Positions 23,695-36,266 of a stretch of 64,000 bases of DNA are shown here, piece after piece (position 1 is the stretch's first letter; every line of letters starts with the position of its first letter). Source of the DNA: Adiantum capillus-veneris (Eukaryota > Streptophyta > Polypodiopsida > Polypodiales > Pteridaceae). Location of the stretch: positions 105,042,141-105,106,140 of the forward strand of contig CM043942.1 in the NCBI GenBank assembly GCA_014529385.2. Reading direction: 5' to 3'. The notes below the pieces were generated by a model, which saw only the letters and a list, made by a program, of their open reading frames with translations, did no database searches and was not told the DNA's origin. Position numbers and translations under genes: made by a program.

Positions 23695-25800
23695 CTACCT
23701 ATCCGTGGATACATGTGCATGAGCTTCACAGCCAAATGTGCGGAGTTTTTCATAAGACAATTTATGTCCAAACCATAACTCCAAAGGTACACAAAACTGT
23801 AATGAAGCATGTGGTAGTCTATTGATCAAGCACATGGCTGTGTATAATGCTTCAGCCCAAAACACTTGCGGTAAATTAGCCTGTGATAGCATAGACATAA
23901 TCCGCTCTTGGATGGTCCTATTCATTTGTTCCACAACATCATTTTGTGCAGGGGTATAAGGAGCTGTAAACTCACACTTAGTTCCCGTACTTGAACAGAA
24001 GTCTGTAAACTCTTTGGAGACATATTCTCCACCATTGTCTGAGCGCAAAGCTTTCAACTTATGTTCAGACTGAGTTTCAACACTAGGTAAGAACTTCTTG
24101 AAGCAAGAGAAGGTCTCATCTTTAGACTTCATGGCGTAGATCCAAACATGCCGTGTTGCATCGTCAATGAATGTAACATAATAGGACACACCACCATGGG
24201 ATTTAGAAGGCATAGGCCCACATAAATCACTGCACAAAAGCTCTAAGGGTTTTATTTCTTTGTCAAAAGAATGTGTACGATGTGTCCGTGTTTGCTTTCC
24301 ATATTGACAATGATCACAAAAGGAAAAATAAAAAAATCACAAAGACACTAAGTAGCCCAAACAAGAGAGTGTCTCCATTACCTTCTTTGACATATGTCAT
24401 AACCAGCTATGCCACAAAGCAACGGTTGGCAGCTCGCTTACAAAAAGAACAATGTTTTTATCAGATACATAAAGAGGATAAAGTGAACCAACTTTAGAAC
24501 CATGGGCTATAATAAGATGACCCTTTGCAACACGCCAAGACTGTTGATGAAAATTGACTTTGTAACGTAAGTTATCAAGATGTCCAACCGAAATCAGATA
24601 GCGTGTCAAGGCTGGAACATGACGCACATTATGGATGATAAACTTCACTCCATTTTTCATAACCATGGCAATATCACCTACTCCAACAATGTCACAAGAG
24701 TAACTGTCACCAAGTGTAACAGAGCCAATGGTTTTCTCATATCTAGTAAACCAATGCCTATGAGGTGTGACATGCAACCAAGCACCCGAATCAAGAATCC
24801 ATGTATGGGATACTTCACCACTAACAAGGAGTTCAGCTGGCATAGAACTCTGCAAAGATAGATTTTGCTGTGCATCATAAAAGACATCATTATTTTCAGT
24901 CAACATATTAATGTCTTGCACATCACTGTCATCTTGAACTATGTTCAGTTCTTCAATCTTAACCGAACTCTTTGGTTCCTCCTCTTTATCATCTTGATCT
25001 TTGCTTTTATCTTTTCCCTTCTGTTTGTCACGCTTCCAAGCATAATGATCCTTCTTTATGTGACCAAACTTATCACAATAATGGCATTAAACATTACAGA
25101 GACTACGAGACTTTGATCTACCCTTTGATGCATCTCTATTTCCCTCTTTCTTGGACTCACATTGCAAAGAACGGCCCTTATGTTGCTTATCATCCCTTTG
25201 CACATAATGAGCTTTGCCATGATGTGAGCTAGTCATGGTCTTTCGACGCATCTCCTCTGACAAAAGTGCACTAGTAACATCATTGTACTTTAGCGTACCA
25301 TTAGGATCAGAGTTACTAACAACTGTGCAAAAGATATCCCAAGAGGGTGGCAACGAGCAAAGCAAAAATATTGCTTTCATCTTATCATCAATGGTCATGC
25401 GTTGTGCACGAATTTGGGCAAAAAGAGAATCAAAATCATTGATATGGCTGGCAAACGCTAGCTGACTCCTTCATACGAAGGTTGAAAGTTTTTGCATCAG
25501 GAAAACCTTATTGCTAGCCGTATCCTTTTCGTAAGTGTCGCATAATTTTTGCCATAAATCATGAGCAGTCTCACATTTTCTAACACTGAAAGTACACTGA
25601 CTCACCAAGGTGCAGTCTAATCGTAGACCTGCATAGCTCATCAATTCTAGCCGCATAGGCAATAGGAAGCTTTACCTTCTTTTGGACAAGCACATCATGC
25701 ATTTAGTTCTTTCAAAGCTGAAAATTAGTGCCATCAAACTTCTTTATGTCATAAATGCCAAGGTCTTTGCTAGTAGACATGGTGACAAAACTACCAAAAG
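23695..25800 (-). pseudogene. Copia gag-pol, truncated within integrase
   Basis: Minus strand, decayed single polyprotein. Gag starts near 25780 (MSTSKDLGIYDIKKFDGTNF) and continues through 25662-25471 and 25398-25087 (LLCSLPPSWDIF). The zinc knuckle near 25055-25085 reads CHYCDKFGHIKKDH, with the last Cys replaced by His and a stop just before it. Protease is WILDSGAWLHVTP (24.7-24.8 kb). GAG-preintegrase is VALWHSWL then a frameshift. The integrase core has SDLCGPMP, TFIDDATRHVWIY, LRSDNGGEYVSKEF and MNRTIQERI (24237-23695). It ends at HVSTDR, before any reverse transcriptase, next to an A-run at 23667-23679. Multiple stops and frameshifts make it dead. Confidence 0.9.
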
Positions 25801-26937
25801 ATTCTGGGAAAATTTTGGTAGAGTCTCCTTTGTATTTGGGACTATGCCAACCAAAATACAAGACAAAATGACCAAGTATGTCACTCACAAAGCATAAAAG
25901 AGGGCAATGCCTCTCAAAAGCACACTGTATAGAGACCAACTAAGGCGCATAAACTATCAAACTGACCATAGACCGCCAACTCGGTGTCAAAAGCACCTAT
26001 ACCACTCTATACATGTTCTATGGTGAGGCCTCGTAAGAGATGCTCCAGCTACATGTATCACCGAAGGTATCTCCATATTTGAGAATACCCAGCTCAATGG
26101 AAACCTCACGCTATCGACCCTCAAGTCTCAACAACGTAGGTTATGCAGAAAAACATATAGCAAAGTCTGAGAAATGGCTATCATCCGGACCAAGTCTCAA
26201 AAATGGTTAGGACTGCCGCACTAGTCAAAAATGGTTAGGACTGCCGCACTAGCCAAAAGATGGCTCCACAAAAGCGTACAATGGTAGTATCCACAAAGAC
26301 ATACAAGTCTGTCACGATGCTCAAACAGGCATCAAAAGCATGTGCATGCAAAGAAATATTCATGCGGGGAGTCAAACTGCTCTCAAAAGATCTCAAACAC
26401 TGTCAAAGGTGCCAACATATGCATGTACGCATAAAAAATTACTCCCACGGGAACCAAAATATCGCAAGCAATAAAACATGTAGCCTATGAGTTAATGATG
26501 ATGCCATAGAGAAGCACAGAGAAAGCTAACTAAGCCGCTCTATGTACCTGTACCTGTATCTATACCTGTAGTCAAAAAAGACAATGCCGTCAAACTCCCA
26601 CTCTATGTGTGTGTATTAGGCCACTCCGTAAGAGGCTACACACTCCCAAATGAGCCATGGGTTCTCCTAGATGGAAGAGACTGCAACAATAGTATTTGTA
26701 ACTAGCTATGGAAGCTTTGCAGCACAAACTTACCAAAGGAGGGCTGAAAAATTCAGTTCCTGAATTGTAGCTCGAATGAGGTTTTTGATGGCATGAATGG
26801 CTTTGAAAGGGGGGTAAAACAATAGGACACCTACTGGAAACGCTCTCAAAATCTGAATTTGCCAATGCCAAAGCCTGAACCCTGTTTGCACTCTTGAAAG
26901 TGCGCGCACACAGAAGCGATTTTGGGAATGAAACCTG

Positions 26938-26949
26938 GCTCTGATATCA
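26938..26949 (-). other. Primer-binding site of the 23.7-27.3 kb copia
   Basis: Reads TGATATCAGAGC on the minus strand, one base off the iMet-type site TGGTATCAGAGC, two bases from the LTR end. Confidence 0.85.
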
Positions 26950-26951
26950 AA

Positions 26952-27261
26952 TGAAGGAGAGGAGCTGAGAGCACAGCGAAAGCGGAAGAGGAATACACAC
27001 GCACACTCACATAGATGAAGGAGAGGAGCCGAGAGCACAGCGGAAGCGGAAGAGAAATACACACACACCACCATAGCCACACTCACAAGTTGGAGGGGGA
27101 GAACCGATGTGTGCCCCCTTTTTTTTCTTCTGTATCTTATGCACTAAGGCACAATACACATTGTACTTAGTGTTAGTGGCTCACACAAGTGTATACTTGT
27201 ACACTTAGGGTTAGTAGCAGTTAGTGATGGGCGGTTGACCACATGGCCATTAAACCTAACA
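26952..27261 (-). repeat. 5' LTR of the truncated copia, with internal 64-bp duplication
   Basis: Read on the minus strand it begins TGTTAGG at 27261 and ends CTCCTTCA at 26952, directly before the primer site. It is about 310 bp long. The last 128 bp is a tandem duplication: 26952-27015 and 27016-27079 are near-identical, so the LTR 3' end sequence TCTCCTTCA occurs twice. The 3' LTR is missing. Confidence 0.75.
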
Positions 27262-28220
27262 TAAGACCAAGGCCAAAGGTCTTCAAAACCTAGAACCTAT
27301 CTCAGAGTTTTTGTTAGTCTCAATGTTTAAGATCCTATTTCCTTTATTTATCGCACAAGCTGTTAGTTTTTTAAGCAAATGAATCAACATTGTAGACATT
27401 GTGTCAAAAAGTGGACAACATTTTGTCTCTATTCTTAGCAATTTATCAAAATATTAGTAATCGCCATCTCCAGAAAGACCTTTGACGGGAGGCCCTAAGG
27501 CATTCAAATCCATAGAAACTATTCTTATTTTCTCATATCATGCCAAAAAGTTTCATAATACATAAACATCGAGTTAATAATCTTACCATATTAGTACTTC
27601 CAATCATAATTTCCAACACTTATAAGCATTGAAGTATGATTATGAGCAAACTTTCAAAACCATAGTCAATGCCATCTCACAATAGGAAGTCAATGAGAGG
27701 ATTTATGACTTTATACATAAAGCAGCATGTTAAGGACCTATCATAGATAAAAAGATTCTTCATATCTAAGGAAAACCCAATCAAATTCCAAGATCTTCAT
27801 TTGTTATGAGAAGGCAAAGATTACACCAAACATGTATTAGCAAAACATATTATCCAACCAAAGTATAATTTCAGAATTATATTTGTAAACCTAATCAAAA
27901 GCGGACATCATTTTGTCTATTTTGGATAATCTTGCAAAAAATCAAGTAAAAGCCATATAAAATATTGGTAGAAAAATTCATATTAAAAATTACACAAATT
28001 GCAATTCAAGCTAAAGTCCAACCATTATGACTCAATCTTCACAACATAAGTAAAAAACTAACGTAGACATTCTAAGTAGGTGCAAATCACCTATCTGATG
28101 CATCTAAATTTGTATGTATAAGCGGTTGTGCACATCTTCCTTAAGAGTATCTGATTCACCAAGCTTGATATGTCTTTGAGAGGCCATAGAGGGTGTACTC
28201 AACACCTCGTGTGCATGCGA
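27262..28220. other. Anonymous AT-rich sequence
   Basis: No supported frame, structured repeat or motif noticed on either strand. Confidence 0.4.
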
Positions 28221-28221
28221 C

Positions 28222-28880
28222 AGTGTGTGTGTGTGTGTGTGTGTGTGTTAGATGCTTGATAAGTGATGAGAGTACTCAGTAGTTAGCACAAGCATGGAGG
28301 ACGGATAAAGGGTGGCTTAGAGGAGCTGCTAAATGTGGAGGAACCCCAAAGGGGTTCTCTGAAAGAGAATACCACACCTCGCTAGGACGAGCTAGAAAGG
28401 GCCACACTGGCAAAAAGAAGTGCATGAACAAAACGAGAGATAGATAGTATGTAGTAAAACTCATAACTAAGAGTTAATATATGCATTAAAGAAGTTGTAG
28501 GTGAACCTACATGTGAGTTACTAAAATTGAGATCCCAAGGGTGATAGCACTTTTGTTCACGCACATGGATTAGGGCCCAGATTTCAAACACCCAGCCCAG
28601 ATTTCAAACACCCACGGGCTCTTGTGCGAGTGTGGTTATAGACTTGAATGATTGAAGATCCATTAACAAATAAACGGCCATATAACATTTTTAGTAAGGT
28701 GTGTGTGTGTGTGTGTGATGCTTGAGAGCGCAAGATGCGTACTCAGATGGTGCGAGCATGGAGCCAAGATGGCCGAGTAAAAGGGCGACTTAGAGGGGTT
28801 TCCGATTGAGTAGAGACCCAAAAGGGTTGCATGGAAAGAGGAGAACACCACCGACTACTTGGGAAGAACTAGGAAAGGGC
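28222..28880 (+). repeat. Two diverged direct repeats, each led by (TG)n
   Basis: 28222-28400 and 28700-28880 align. Each starts with a TG run (28223-28249; 28699-28717), then GATGCTTGA, a block with ACTCAG, GAGCATGGA, GACTTAGAGG/GGCTTAGAGG, an AACCCCAAAGGGGTT-like segment, and GAACTAGGAAAGGGC or its variant. They are separated by about 300 bp that includes a 20-bp tandem duplication at about 28575-28613 (GCCCAGATTTCAAACACCCA). Element type unknown. Confidence 0.7.
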
Positions 28881-30390
28881 TCTAAATTGATGGTGCCTTG
28901 TGGAGTAGATGATGTGATGGTTAGCATTGGCAAGGGCAAGTCATGCTATGTGAGAAACAAAGATAGATGAGGGTTTGTTATAATTATAAGGAACAAACCC
29001 CTCATTTTCTAAAAGAACCAAATAGCTAGAATCAAAATTGGCTAGCTTACTAGCTTTAAATACATTAATTATGCTGCCAAATTGGATAGGGAACGGCCAA
29101 TCACGTATCCCCTATTGAGTGCATTTTGACCTAGGTGTATTGTTTGTGTGTGTGTGTGAAACCAAAAGCCTAATATACAAACTATTGAACCATACAATGG
29201 AGTAGATCAGATTTTACATATGGACAAGGACCATGATATATGTACAGGTACATTGACAATATACCCAAAAGATAAGTTACATGTATATAAGACCATGTCA
29301 AATGTTTATTTTAATAGTTCACATTAGCCTAAACCTCTATGAAATGAAAAAAAAAGTTTGATGTAGTTCGTACTTTCTCTAGGTATTGCTATTGATTTGA
29401 TCCACTTTGAAGATATCCAGTCCCTAGAGGCAAACCTCTACTAATCCTACGAGTAGAAGGATCTAGCTATTACCTACATCCATACAAAAGCATTCAATTA
29501 GAATTGGCTATGCTTGTGTGTATTGTAGGTGTCAAAACTGGGTCCAGTTGTTATCCATGTCACACTTGCAGAATAAGTTTACAACTTACCCTATGGACTA
29601 ACATATGTCTGATGTATCAACAAAGCAAAGACTAAGCTTGTTTACAAAAATTGTACAACATCTTATTTGTATTTCAAAAAAATTGTCAAAAATCCACAAT
29701 AATTGCCTCTCTTTGGTGGAGACCTCACATGAGGATTAAGGCTTTTAAACTAAATAGAAAACTTTTAAAATCATGTACCGTTTGCATTAATCCTTAGTTT
29801 ATTCAATGCCATTTTCCATGCCAAAAATTTGAGCACAATGTCTAAATCCAAGTCAACCACCATGCAAGAATACTTAACACAATCAGTCTGTATTTTTGTT
29901 CCAAAAACCATTATTTTGTAAAACAAATAAAGAAAATCTAACCAATGTGGATAGCATTTTGCCTCAGATTGGGATAGAGTTCAAAGAGCTATATGAAATC
30001 GATCTCCCTTGAGGTCATCTCTCAATAAGCCCCTCCATAGGAGGTTTATGGTTTGCCAAAATTAACATGTATCTCATCACTTTCCCCTCTATGTTTATGC
30101 AGTAGATCCCGTATGAGAGAGTATACATACTCAAATTTCCTTTCCATGTTTGAAAGCAAGAGTTATACTACCCATGTTCATTTTATTGCCTTTCTTGCAC
30201 TATATTTAAAGCATAACATTTAGTTTATCAATCCATATGAAGGAAAATAATTTACTTTTCTCTTCATCTTTAACCACCATTGTCAAATTAGTGCCTGCAT
30301 ATAACATTCAGAAAGGTATCTACCGCTTGAGGCAAGCTTTTTTCCATCTTGATAGGAGTCACCATTTCACTACCAGCTTGAAAAGAAGAG
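28881..30390. other. Anonymous sequence with a short (TG)n
   Basis: A short TG run lies near 29145-29158. No gene motif recognised. A 19-bp string, AGTTGTTATCCATGTCACA (about 29547-29565), recurs at 32567-32585. Confidence 0.4.
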
Positions 30391-30660
30391 AATACACTTA
30401 GCATGCATTTTGCTATGAAGGATTTGGGAGATGCAAGCCACTTTTGGTATGCGTATCAAGAATGATAAAAAACATGGAATATTGAAGTTGTCAAAAGAAA
30501 CATATATCCACAAAATCTTGCAAGTTTTAATACATAGGGGAGGAAGACATTGAGTACCCCAATGCAAGCATATGAAAAACTTAGAATGATGCTCCCAAGT
30601 TTGATGCCTGAGAAAGCAAAAATGGCCACTTAAGTTGACTATATTTGCACTAGATGCCTC
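30391..30660 (+). pseudogene. Decayed copia reverse transcriptase scrap
   Basis: Plus strand. MKDLGDASHF, then LKLSKETYIHKIL, then STPMQAYEKLRMM and MPEKAKMA match the post-YVDD part of copia RT, in several frames with stops. It is a short fragment of a different, older copia. Confidence 0.6.
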
Positions 30661-30911
30661 AAGATTTTGTAGGTTTTTTACTTTCTAATATAGAATTTTC
30701 ATATGGGATCAAACTTTTGTGAGAGGCATTACAATATGAAATTTTGGACCAGTGGTCATGAGTATGTCATAGGAGGAATTGGTGAAATTTTTTTTCTCTC
30801 TCTCTCTTCTTCAGGAGAGAGAAAATTTTGTTCTCTCTCTCTTCTTCATGAGAGAACTATCTTACAAGCTTGTGGGTTGATGTTCCCCTCATGCCCTCTC
30901 TTTGAAAATGG

Positions 30912-31013
<102 letters not shown>

Positions 31014-31468
31014 TTCATGCTCCCTCTCCTTGAGTTGGATCACTTCACATTGAGGCTATAGGAACATAGAGAGTTGTGTACATGATAAAGGTGCTCCAAA
31101 GTTCTTCACATCCACTTTTTAGGATTGCATTCAAGTCAAGTAACAAGTTTGAAAGACTTAAAGAATCAGAACATTGAGCTTAGGATTGAAACATGCAAGA
31201 GATGAAGAAATGGTTTGGAACATGAAATACAACACATGTGCTTCAAGGTACATCTCTAGACCATACAATGAATGGGGCTTTCTTACAATGTCAATGGATT
31301 ACAGAGGCCCAAAGTGAGGGGGAGACTAAAAAGAGTCTTGCACCATCTAGAACCAATTTTTTTGTGGTCGATAGGAGCCCTCTTGGGGAAGTGAGGAAGG
31401 TGAAGAGACTCCACACGCCCTGACACTCAAGATAAAGGGAGCCTCATGCAAGGGATATCCAAATAGGT

Positions 31469-31470
<2 letters not shown>

Positions 31471-31537
<67 letters not shown>
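31471..31537 (+). repeat. (GA)n microsatellite
   Basis: About 67 bp of perfect GA. Confidence 0.98.
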
Positions 31538-31539
<2 letters not shown>

Positions 31540-31604
31540 CCTCTCTGAGCCAAAGAGAGGTTTGTGGTGTAAGAGGAGCAAGCAGTGCTCCCTATAAATA
31601 ATTT

Positions 31605-31687
31605 GGACCCTTGTGTTGGAGTTCATCGGTGTTTGAACCCGTGTGTTGGAGTTCATCAGTGTTTGAACCCGTGTGTTGGAGTTCAAG
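31605..31687 (+). repeat. Three-copy 30-bp tandem repeat
   Basis: Units GAACCCGTGTGTTGGAGTTC plus 10 bp, at about 31605, 31635 and 31665, with one or two changes each. The minus frame reads NSNTRVQTPM repeated. The period is a multiple of three, but no gene is otherwise supported. Confidence 0.93.
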
Positions 31688-32560
31688 CACATGCATCTGG
31701 TAGGGAACCAATCGTACGTATATAAAACACTATAGATGTGTGAGTCAATCCATTATTGTTAGCCAAATTATGGACATGATGTGTTTCAAAATTCATTATC
31801 TAGGAGTATTTGGATGTGATGTGTTCACAATTTATGAATGGGGATTCTTATACTTAGTGTTGTCTACAATTCAGTTTTCCAAAAGGCAACCGATGCTCAA
31901 GATAGAATTCTTCTAAGGAACAAAGTTGAGGATAGCAAATCCAAGGTGTATCCATCATGACAATTATTGATGGGATGTCCATGGTAGCTTCTTCATCAAC
32001 TTGGTCTCACCATTTACGTCGTGGAGAGAGGGTGTAAGAGTTATGACATCTCAAGTGAACTGCCTAATGTGATCCCATTATTTATTTTGGCTGTTAGGAT
32101 TTATTACATCAAAGTCTAGGTAGGTCATTTACCTAGATGGGTATATATGCAACCAATTGCCCCCATTGTATAATCATTAGTTATTCATTGCCAAGGTTGG
32201 TTGGTTCTGGAGAATCTCTCTCTCTCTCTCTCTCTCTATGTGTGTGTGTGTGTGTTATCTACCTATATTACCCACAAACGAACATATATATGTTCAAAGA
32301 CCAAGGTTCCTTGATAAATACAAGGTTTATTATACAAAACAAACTTTAGACAGCATGATTTTGTATAAATAAATCTCATCAGTTTGGTACAAGTCACCAT
32401 CCAAATGTAAAAATTCTTTTACAAACTGCGAACCAGCAGCAATTCCTCCCAACAATAAAGCAACCCAAAAGCTGAATCAAAGAGAGTAGCCCTCATCTGC
32501 GCCCATAGAACAACATAACATTCTGTTAGCATTGGCTCTGTATACACGAGATGTATGGGC
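31688..32560. other. Anonymous sequence with a CT/TG microsatellite
   Basis: CT run 32217-32237 passing into a TG run 32239-32254. No supported gene. Confidence 0.5.
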
Positions 32561-32564
32561 ATCC

Positions 32565-32690
32565 TAGTTGTTATCCATGTCACAAAGTTTTATGGTAGCA
32601 TCATCACTTGATGTAGTGAAATAAGTATGTACAAAACCAGATCTATGCAAGATATCCAAGCAACATGTGATACTTCAAGCTATTACTAGA
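32565..32690 (-). pseudogene. Possible WD40-repeat gene scrap
   Basis: The minus-strand frame reads FTTSSDDATIKLCDMDNN followed by a stop. This resembles a WD40 blade end (S-x-D-x-T-I-K-L-W-D) with Cys in place of Trp. Only one blade-like unit is seen, so this is a weak call. It may belong to the dispersed repeat that shares a 19-bp string with 29547-29565. Confidence 0.3.
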
Positions 32691-33179
32691 TACAGCCATT
32701 GTATGTGTATGAATATGTCTATCAAAACTATATCAAAGTAAAACTATATGTTTCCCGTATATTAAAAATTATACGTATATTACATAGTTATACGTTGTAT
32801 ATCCGTATTATACGCGTTGTCGTGCTGTGACACGTACATAGTGGGAACGCATGTTACAAGATTTATCTTGTAACTTTTTAGATACATAATTATCTTTTCT
32901 ATAATGTACATATGCATATTTAAGTATAATAATAAGCCTTCTATCTCATCCTATTATTTTTCTCAAGGGTAACCTATCCTTACTTTACCATCAGAAAATA
33001 CTATGGAAAAAGCTAAATAACTCCGCCTCTTTAACTTGGGGCAAAAAGCATTGATTCTTTATTTCTACTATCTCATTATCATCTCACACCCTAGCTAGAT
33101 CCTATATCTAGGGTAAACTCCAATATATATATATTCTATGTATTTTTTATACTTTTCTTATATTCCTTTTTAAATAGCT
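32691..33179. other. AT-rich region with TACG motifs
   Basis: 32745-32830 contains repeated TATACG/CGTATA motifs including CCGTATTATAC, also found at 6149-6159. No frame is supported. If the AMT gene had an intron after GHWNV, this could be intron sequence. Confidence 0.35.
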
Positions 33180-34894
33180 ACTAGGATCACATTCCAATGA
33201 CCGCATAGATGTCTCTTTCCAAATAGTGTCGTTAGACCTGCTGTGGAGCCCGCTAATGTTGTTGTAACCGTGGTCCGACCGATTGCAGACCAGTTTCCCT
33301 TGAAAGAATTTGCATATGGTACTGCAATCTTCAGAAACGACCCCGGATTGAAACCATACCAACCAAACCAAAGCAAAAAGGTGCCCAACACAACCAGAGT
33401 AGCACTATGTCCTCTCAAATGCCCCGGTTTTCCATTCGCATCGAACCTCCCGATTCTCGGGCCTTTGACCAAGGCTCCCCATAGTCCTGCTATGCCACCC
33501 ACCATGTGCACAACACCGCTGCCTGCAAAATCAATCACTCCAGAGCCAAAGAGAGGCGTACCGCTTGCTTTCGACGCACTCAACCACCCATCTCCAGACC
33601 ATATCCAGTGGGAAACAATGGGGTAAACAAAGCCTGTTAAGAATGAGGAGTACACTAAATAAGCAGAAAACTGCGTTCTTTCCGCAATCGAGCCGGAGGT
33701 TATGCCTGCTACGGCTATGGCAAAGGCCCATTGAAAGAGGAATCCCGAACTCCGAGCAAGTTTTTTCGAGCTAATAAAAAACCGAGCGACATCTTGCAAA
33801 GCATGTGGAATATATCCACATTGTAAAATTGATGATGCTCAATGATTAAGTGAGAAAGAATCTCCTCTATCTATTTATGTGGCCTCCAACTTCAAATGTG
33901 CATCGTCTCTATCACCTATTTTTATGACCTCCAAACTTAGCTTGTGCTACCAAAACATCAATGGATGTAAAGATACATTGTTCCCAATGGGCTCAAAGTG
34001 CTATTCCAAAGAGGAACCTTGATATCAAACATTCTACATTCCAACATCAGCACAAGCTTTAAGCCATGAGTAGGAAAAAAAGTTAGTGGCATGCCTATTC
34101 ATGGGAAGGTATCCTCCAGTAAAAATTGGAAAGGGAAGGGAGGTACTAGCGATTGTTACATAGAAGCTAAAGGAGTGAGCTAGTCAAGAGTGCAAGTGAA
34201 ACTTTTGAGGGAGAAAGTAGATGACTCTCGAGGGAAAGTTCCAAAGGCCGATAGATGGAAAATCACAATGCACAATGGAGCACTCCTTCTAGCAAGTGAG
34301 GAAGACCCCTACAAGATTTGTAGTCACAACCTTCCTTTCGCTTTGGGTTACTCATAGAGTCATCTGTGGTGGTGGTTGTTTAGGTGATGGTCAAGCGAGA
34401 CTTAGCTATCCGTAGATGGTAACTAAAGTCTACCATGCCTTGCATGAATTACAAAAAGCAATATCGGGTGTGACTCGTATCACTCACATCACATTTTCTT
34501 GCATTAACCATAGCATGGACGTCAATTGCGTGCATATATATGTGATTATGTCACCATTACTTTATTCATATGTTGCAAAAGATGCGATAGAGCCGTCCTC
34601 ATTAAAGTAACAAAGGAATTACTAGTGCACCTATGCTAATTACTTGCAAAAGCTAGCACATAAGCCAGCTACCTACTTCTACTACGATGGCTATAAGCCT
34701 GCTTATTTGATTTATGCAATTGAAAACTATGCATCCCAAATTGAAGCTACCATGAAGCTAAACTCTCATACTAAAGGGAACTTTAAATACTAATATAGGG
34801 TTCAGGCTTGAAAAGAGAAACTTCAAGTCACGGCTAGAACCAAGTGGCATGGGCTCCCTTTAAATGCTGGAAGAAACTTAAACTCTGATATATT

Positions 34895-34898
<4 letters not shown>

Positions 34899-34948
<50 letters not shown>

Positions 34949-35010
34949 GATAAATCTTTAAGGTCTCGTGAGATAGTTTCCTACGTAGTTAAAATTCTCT
35001 TCTTCTTCTT

Positions 35011-35054
<44 letters not shown>
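34899..35054 (+). repeat. Two (CT)n runs
   Basis: 34899-34945 and 35014-35054 are CT tracts. A further one lies at about 35405-35433. All lie within the AMT insertion. Confidence 0.95.
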
Positions 35055-35057
<3 letters not shown>

Positions 35058-35401
35058 GTCTAGGCAAAAGATAAATTTGGAAATGCTTTGAGACATGTAG
35101 TGAGAGACTCACACGATGATGACACACACGTGGGAATACGACTGTAGAAGACTAAAAAATTTGCTTCCTACAAATTCTTACTCACCAGTTAGATTTCTTT
35201 GTGGTCTCGATATGTGCAGCGCCGGACCTAGCTGCATCTAAAGGAGATTCAATGCTAAGTCCACGCACGAAGGGCTCTTCCCTTCTCTCACTCTTCGTAT
35301 CATGAATAGCCTTTAAAATTATGGTTCTCCGACCTTCAAATTTATCTACCTGGAAGGCCGCCTGTCACCTAGGGGAGACAACCATATTCAATCACCGACA
35401 A

Positions 35402-35435
<34 letters not shown>

Positions 35436-35790
35436 TCTTCTTCTTCTCCTCTCGCATACCCAAAGGAGGCTGGAAAGTCTATGCCCTCTTAACGCAATAC
35501 AGACATTGTTGGCCTTCTTTGCTTGGCATGTGCAACAAAGGTGCGAGGATGAAGGTTGCCCGAAATATAGAGCAGACGTAGGCTGTTGCGGCATTGTATG
35601 GAAAGCGAGTGGACTGGGCCAATTGGGCAGATGACATGGTGAGCTTTGGGCAGCGATGTTGTGCAATGAATACAACTCTAGGCCATAGAAGCAGCGGCGG
35701 ATTGAGCAAAGGAAATAGGTGAAGAGGGGTTGGAAGATGGGATGATGTGGCAGACCATTGGAGAGAGGTGACGAGAAGATTGATGTCTAC

Positions 35791-35923
35791 CTATAACCAT
35801 CTGCGGTGGCGTAGATGGCTATAAATAGTTGATAATTTTATGTACTAAGAAGGAGTGCCCAATGAGAGAGGGGTTCATTAGAAACTACCTGTAGCCATCC
35901 GCGCCGGTGCGGATGGCTACAGG
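35791..35923. repeat. Pair of related palindromes (AGCCATC/GATGGCT)
   Basis: 35888-35902 and 35909-35923 form a perfect 15-bp inverted repeat (CCTGTAGCCATCCGC, 6-nt loop). About 97 bp upstream, 35791-35804 and 35811-35823 form a related imperfect hairpin with CTATAACCATCTGC. Diverged half-sites with GATGGCTA occur near 34688 and 36894. Confidence 0.85.
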
Positions 35924-36244
35924 CAGGTGCATTCTAGATCAAATAACGCCCCTCTCAAATGCAGACAACGGCCGAACATGCCAAAATAGCAAAGCTAAGC
36001 ACCCTCATTGTGACACACACGTGATGAAACTAAAAAATTCAAAAAACTTTCTCATCATTGAAACCTAGAAATGATTGCGTATGCCTTAGAAGGAGCCTCG
36101 AGTTCAAGACCTCTATTTGCGTTTCCCACACATTTAGTTTTGTGTGTTCGTTGCTTTCTTGTGATGGGCAAGGTGGTGGCCTGGATGTGCTCCATCCACT
36201 CACGAAGAGTCCCCTATGGCCATTGTTTTTTGTCATGTCATTTG

Positions 36245-36266
36245 CACACGTCCGGTCGGACGTGTG
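36245..36266. repeat. Perfect 10-bp palindrome
   Basis: CACACGTCCG, a 2-nt loop GT, then CGGACGTGTG. Confidence 0.93.

Noticed and set aside
32380-32540. AMT C-terminal exon on the minus strand
   Set aside because: Frames read as anonymous hydrophobic sequence with stops; no AMT motif such as LHGGCG.
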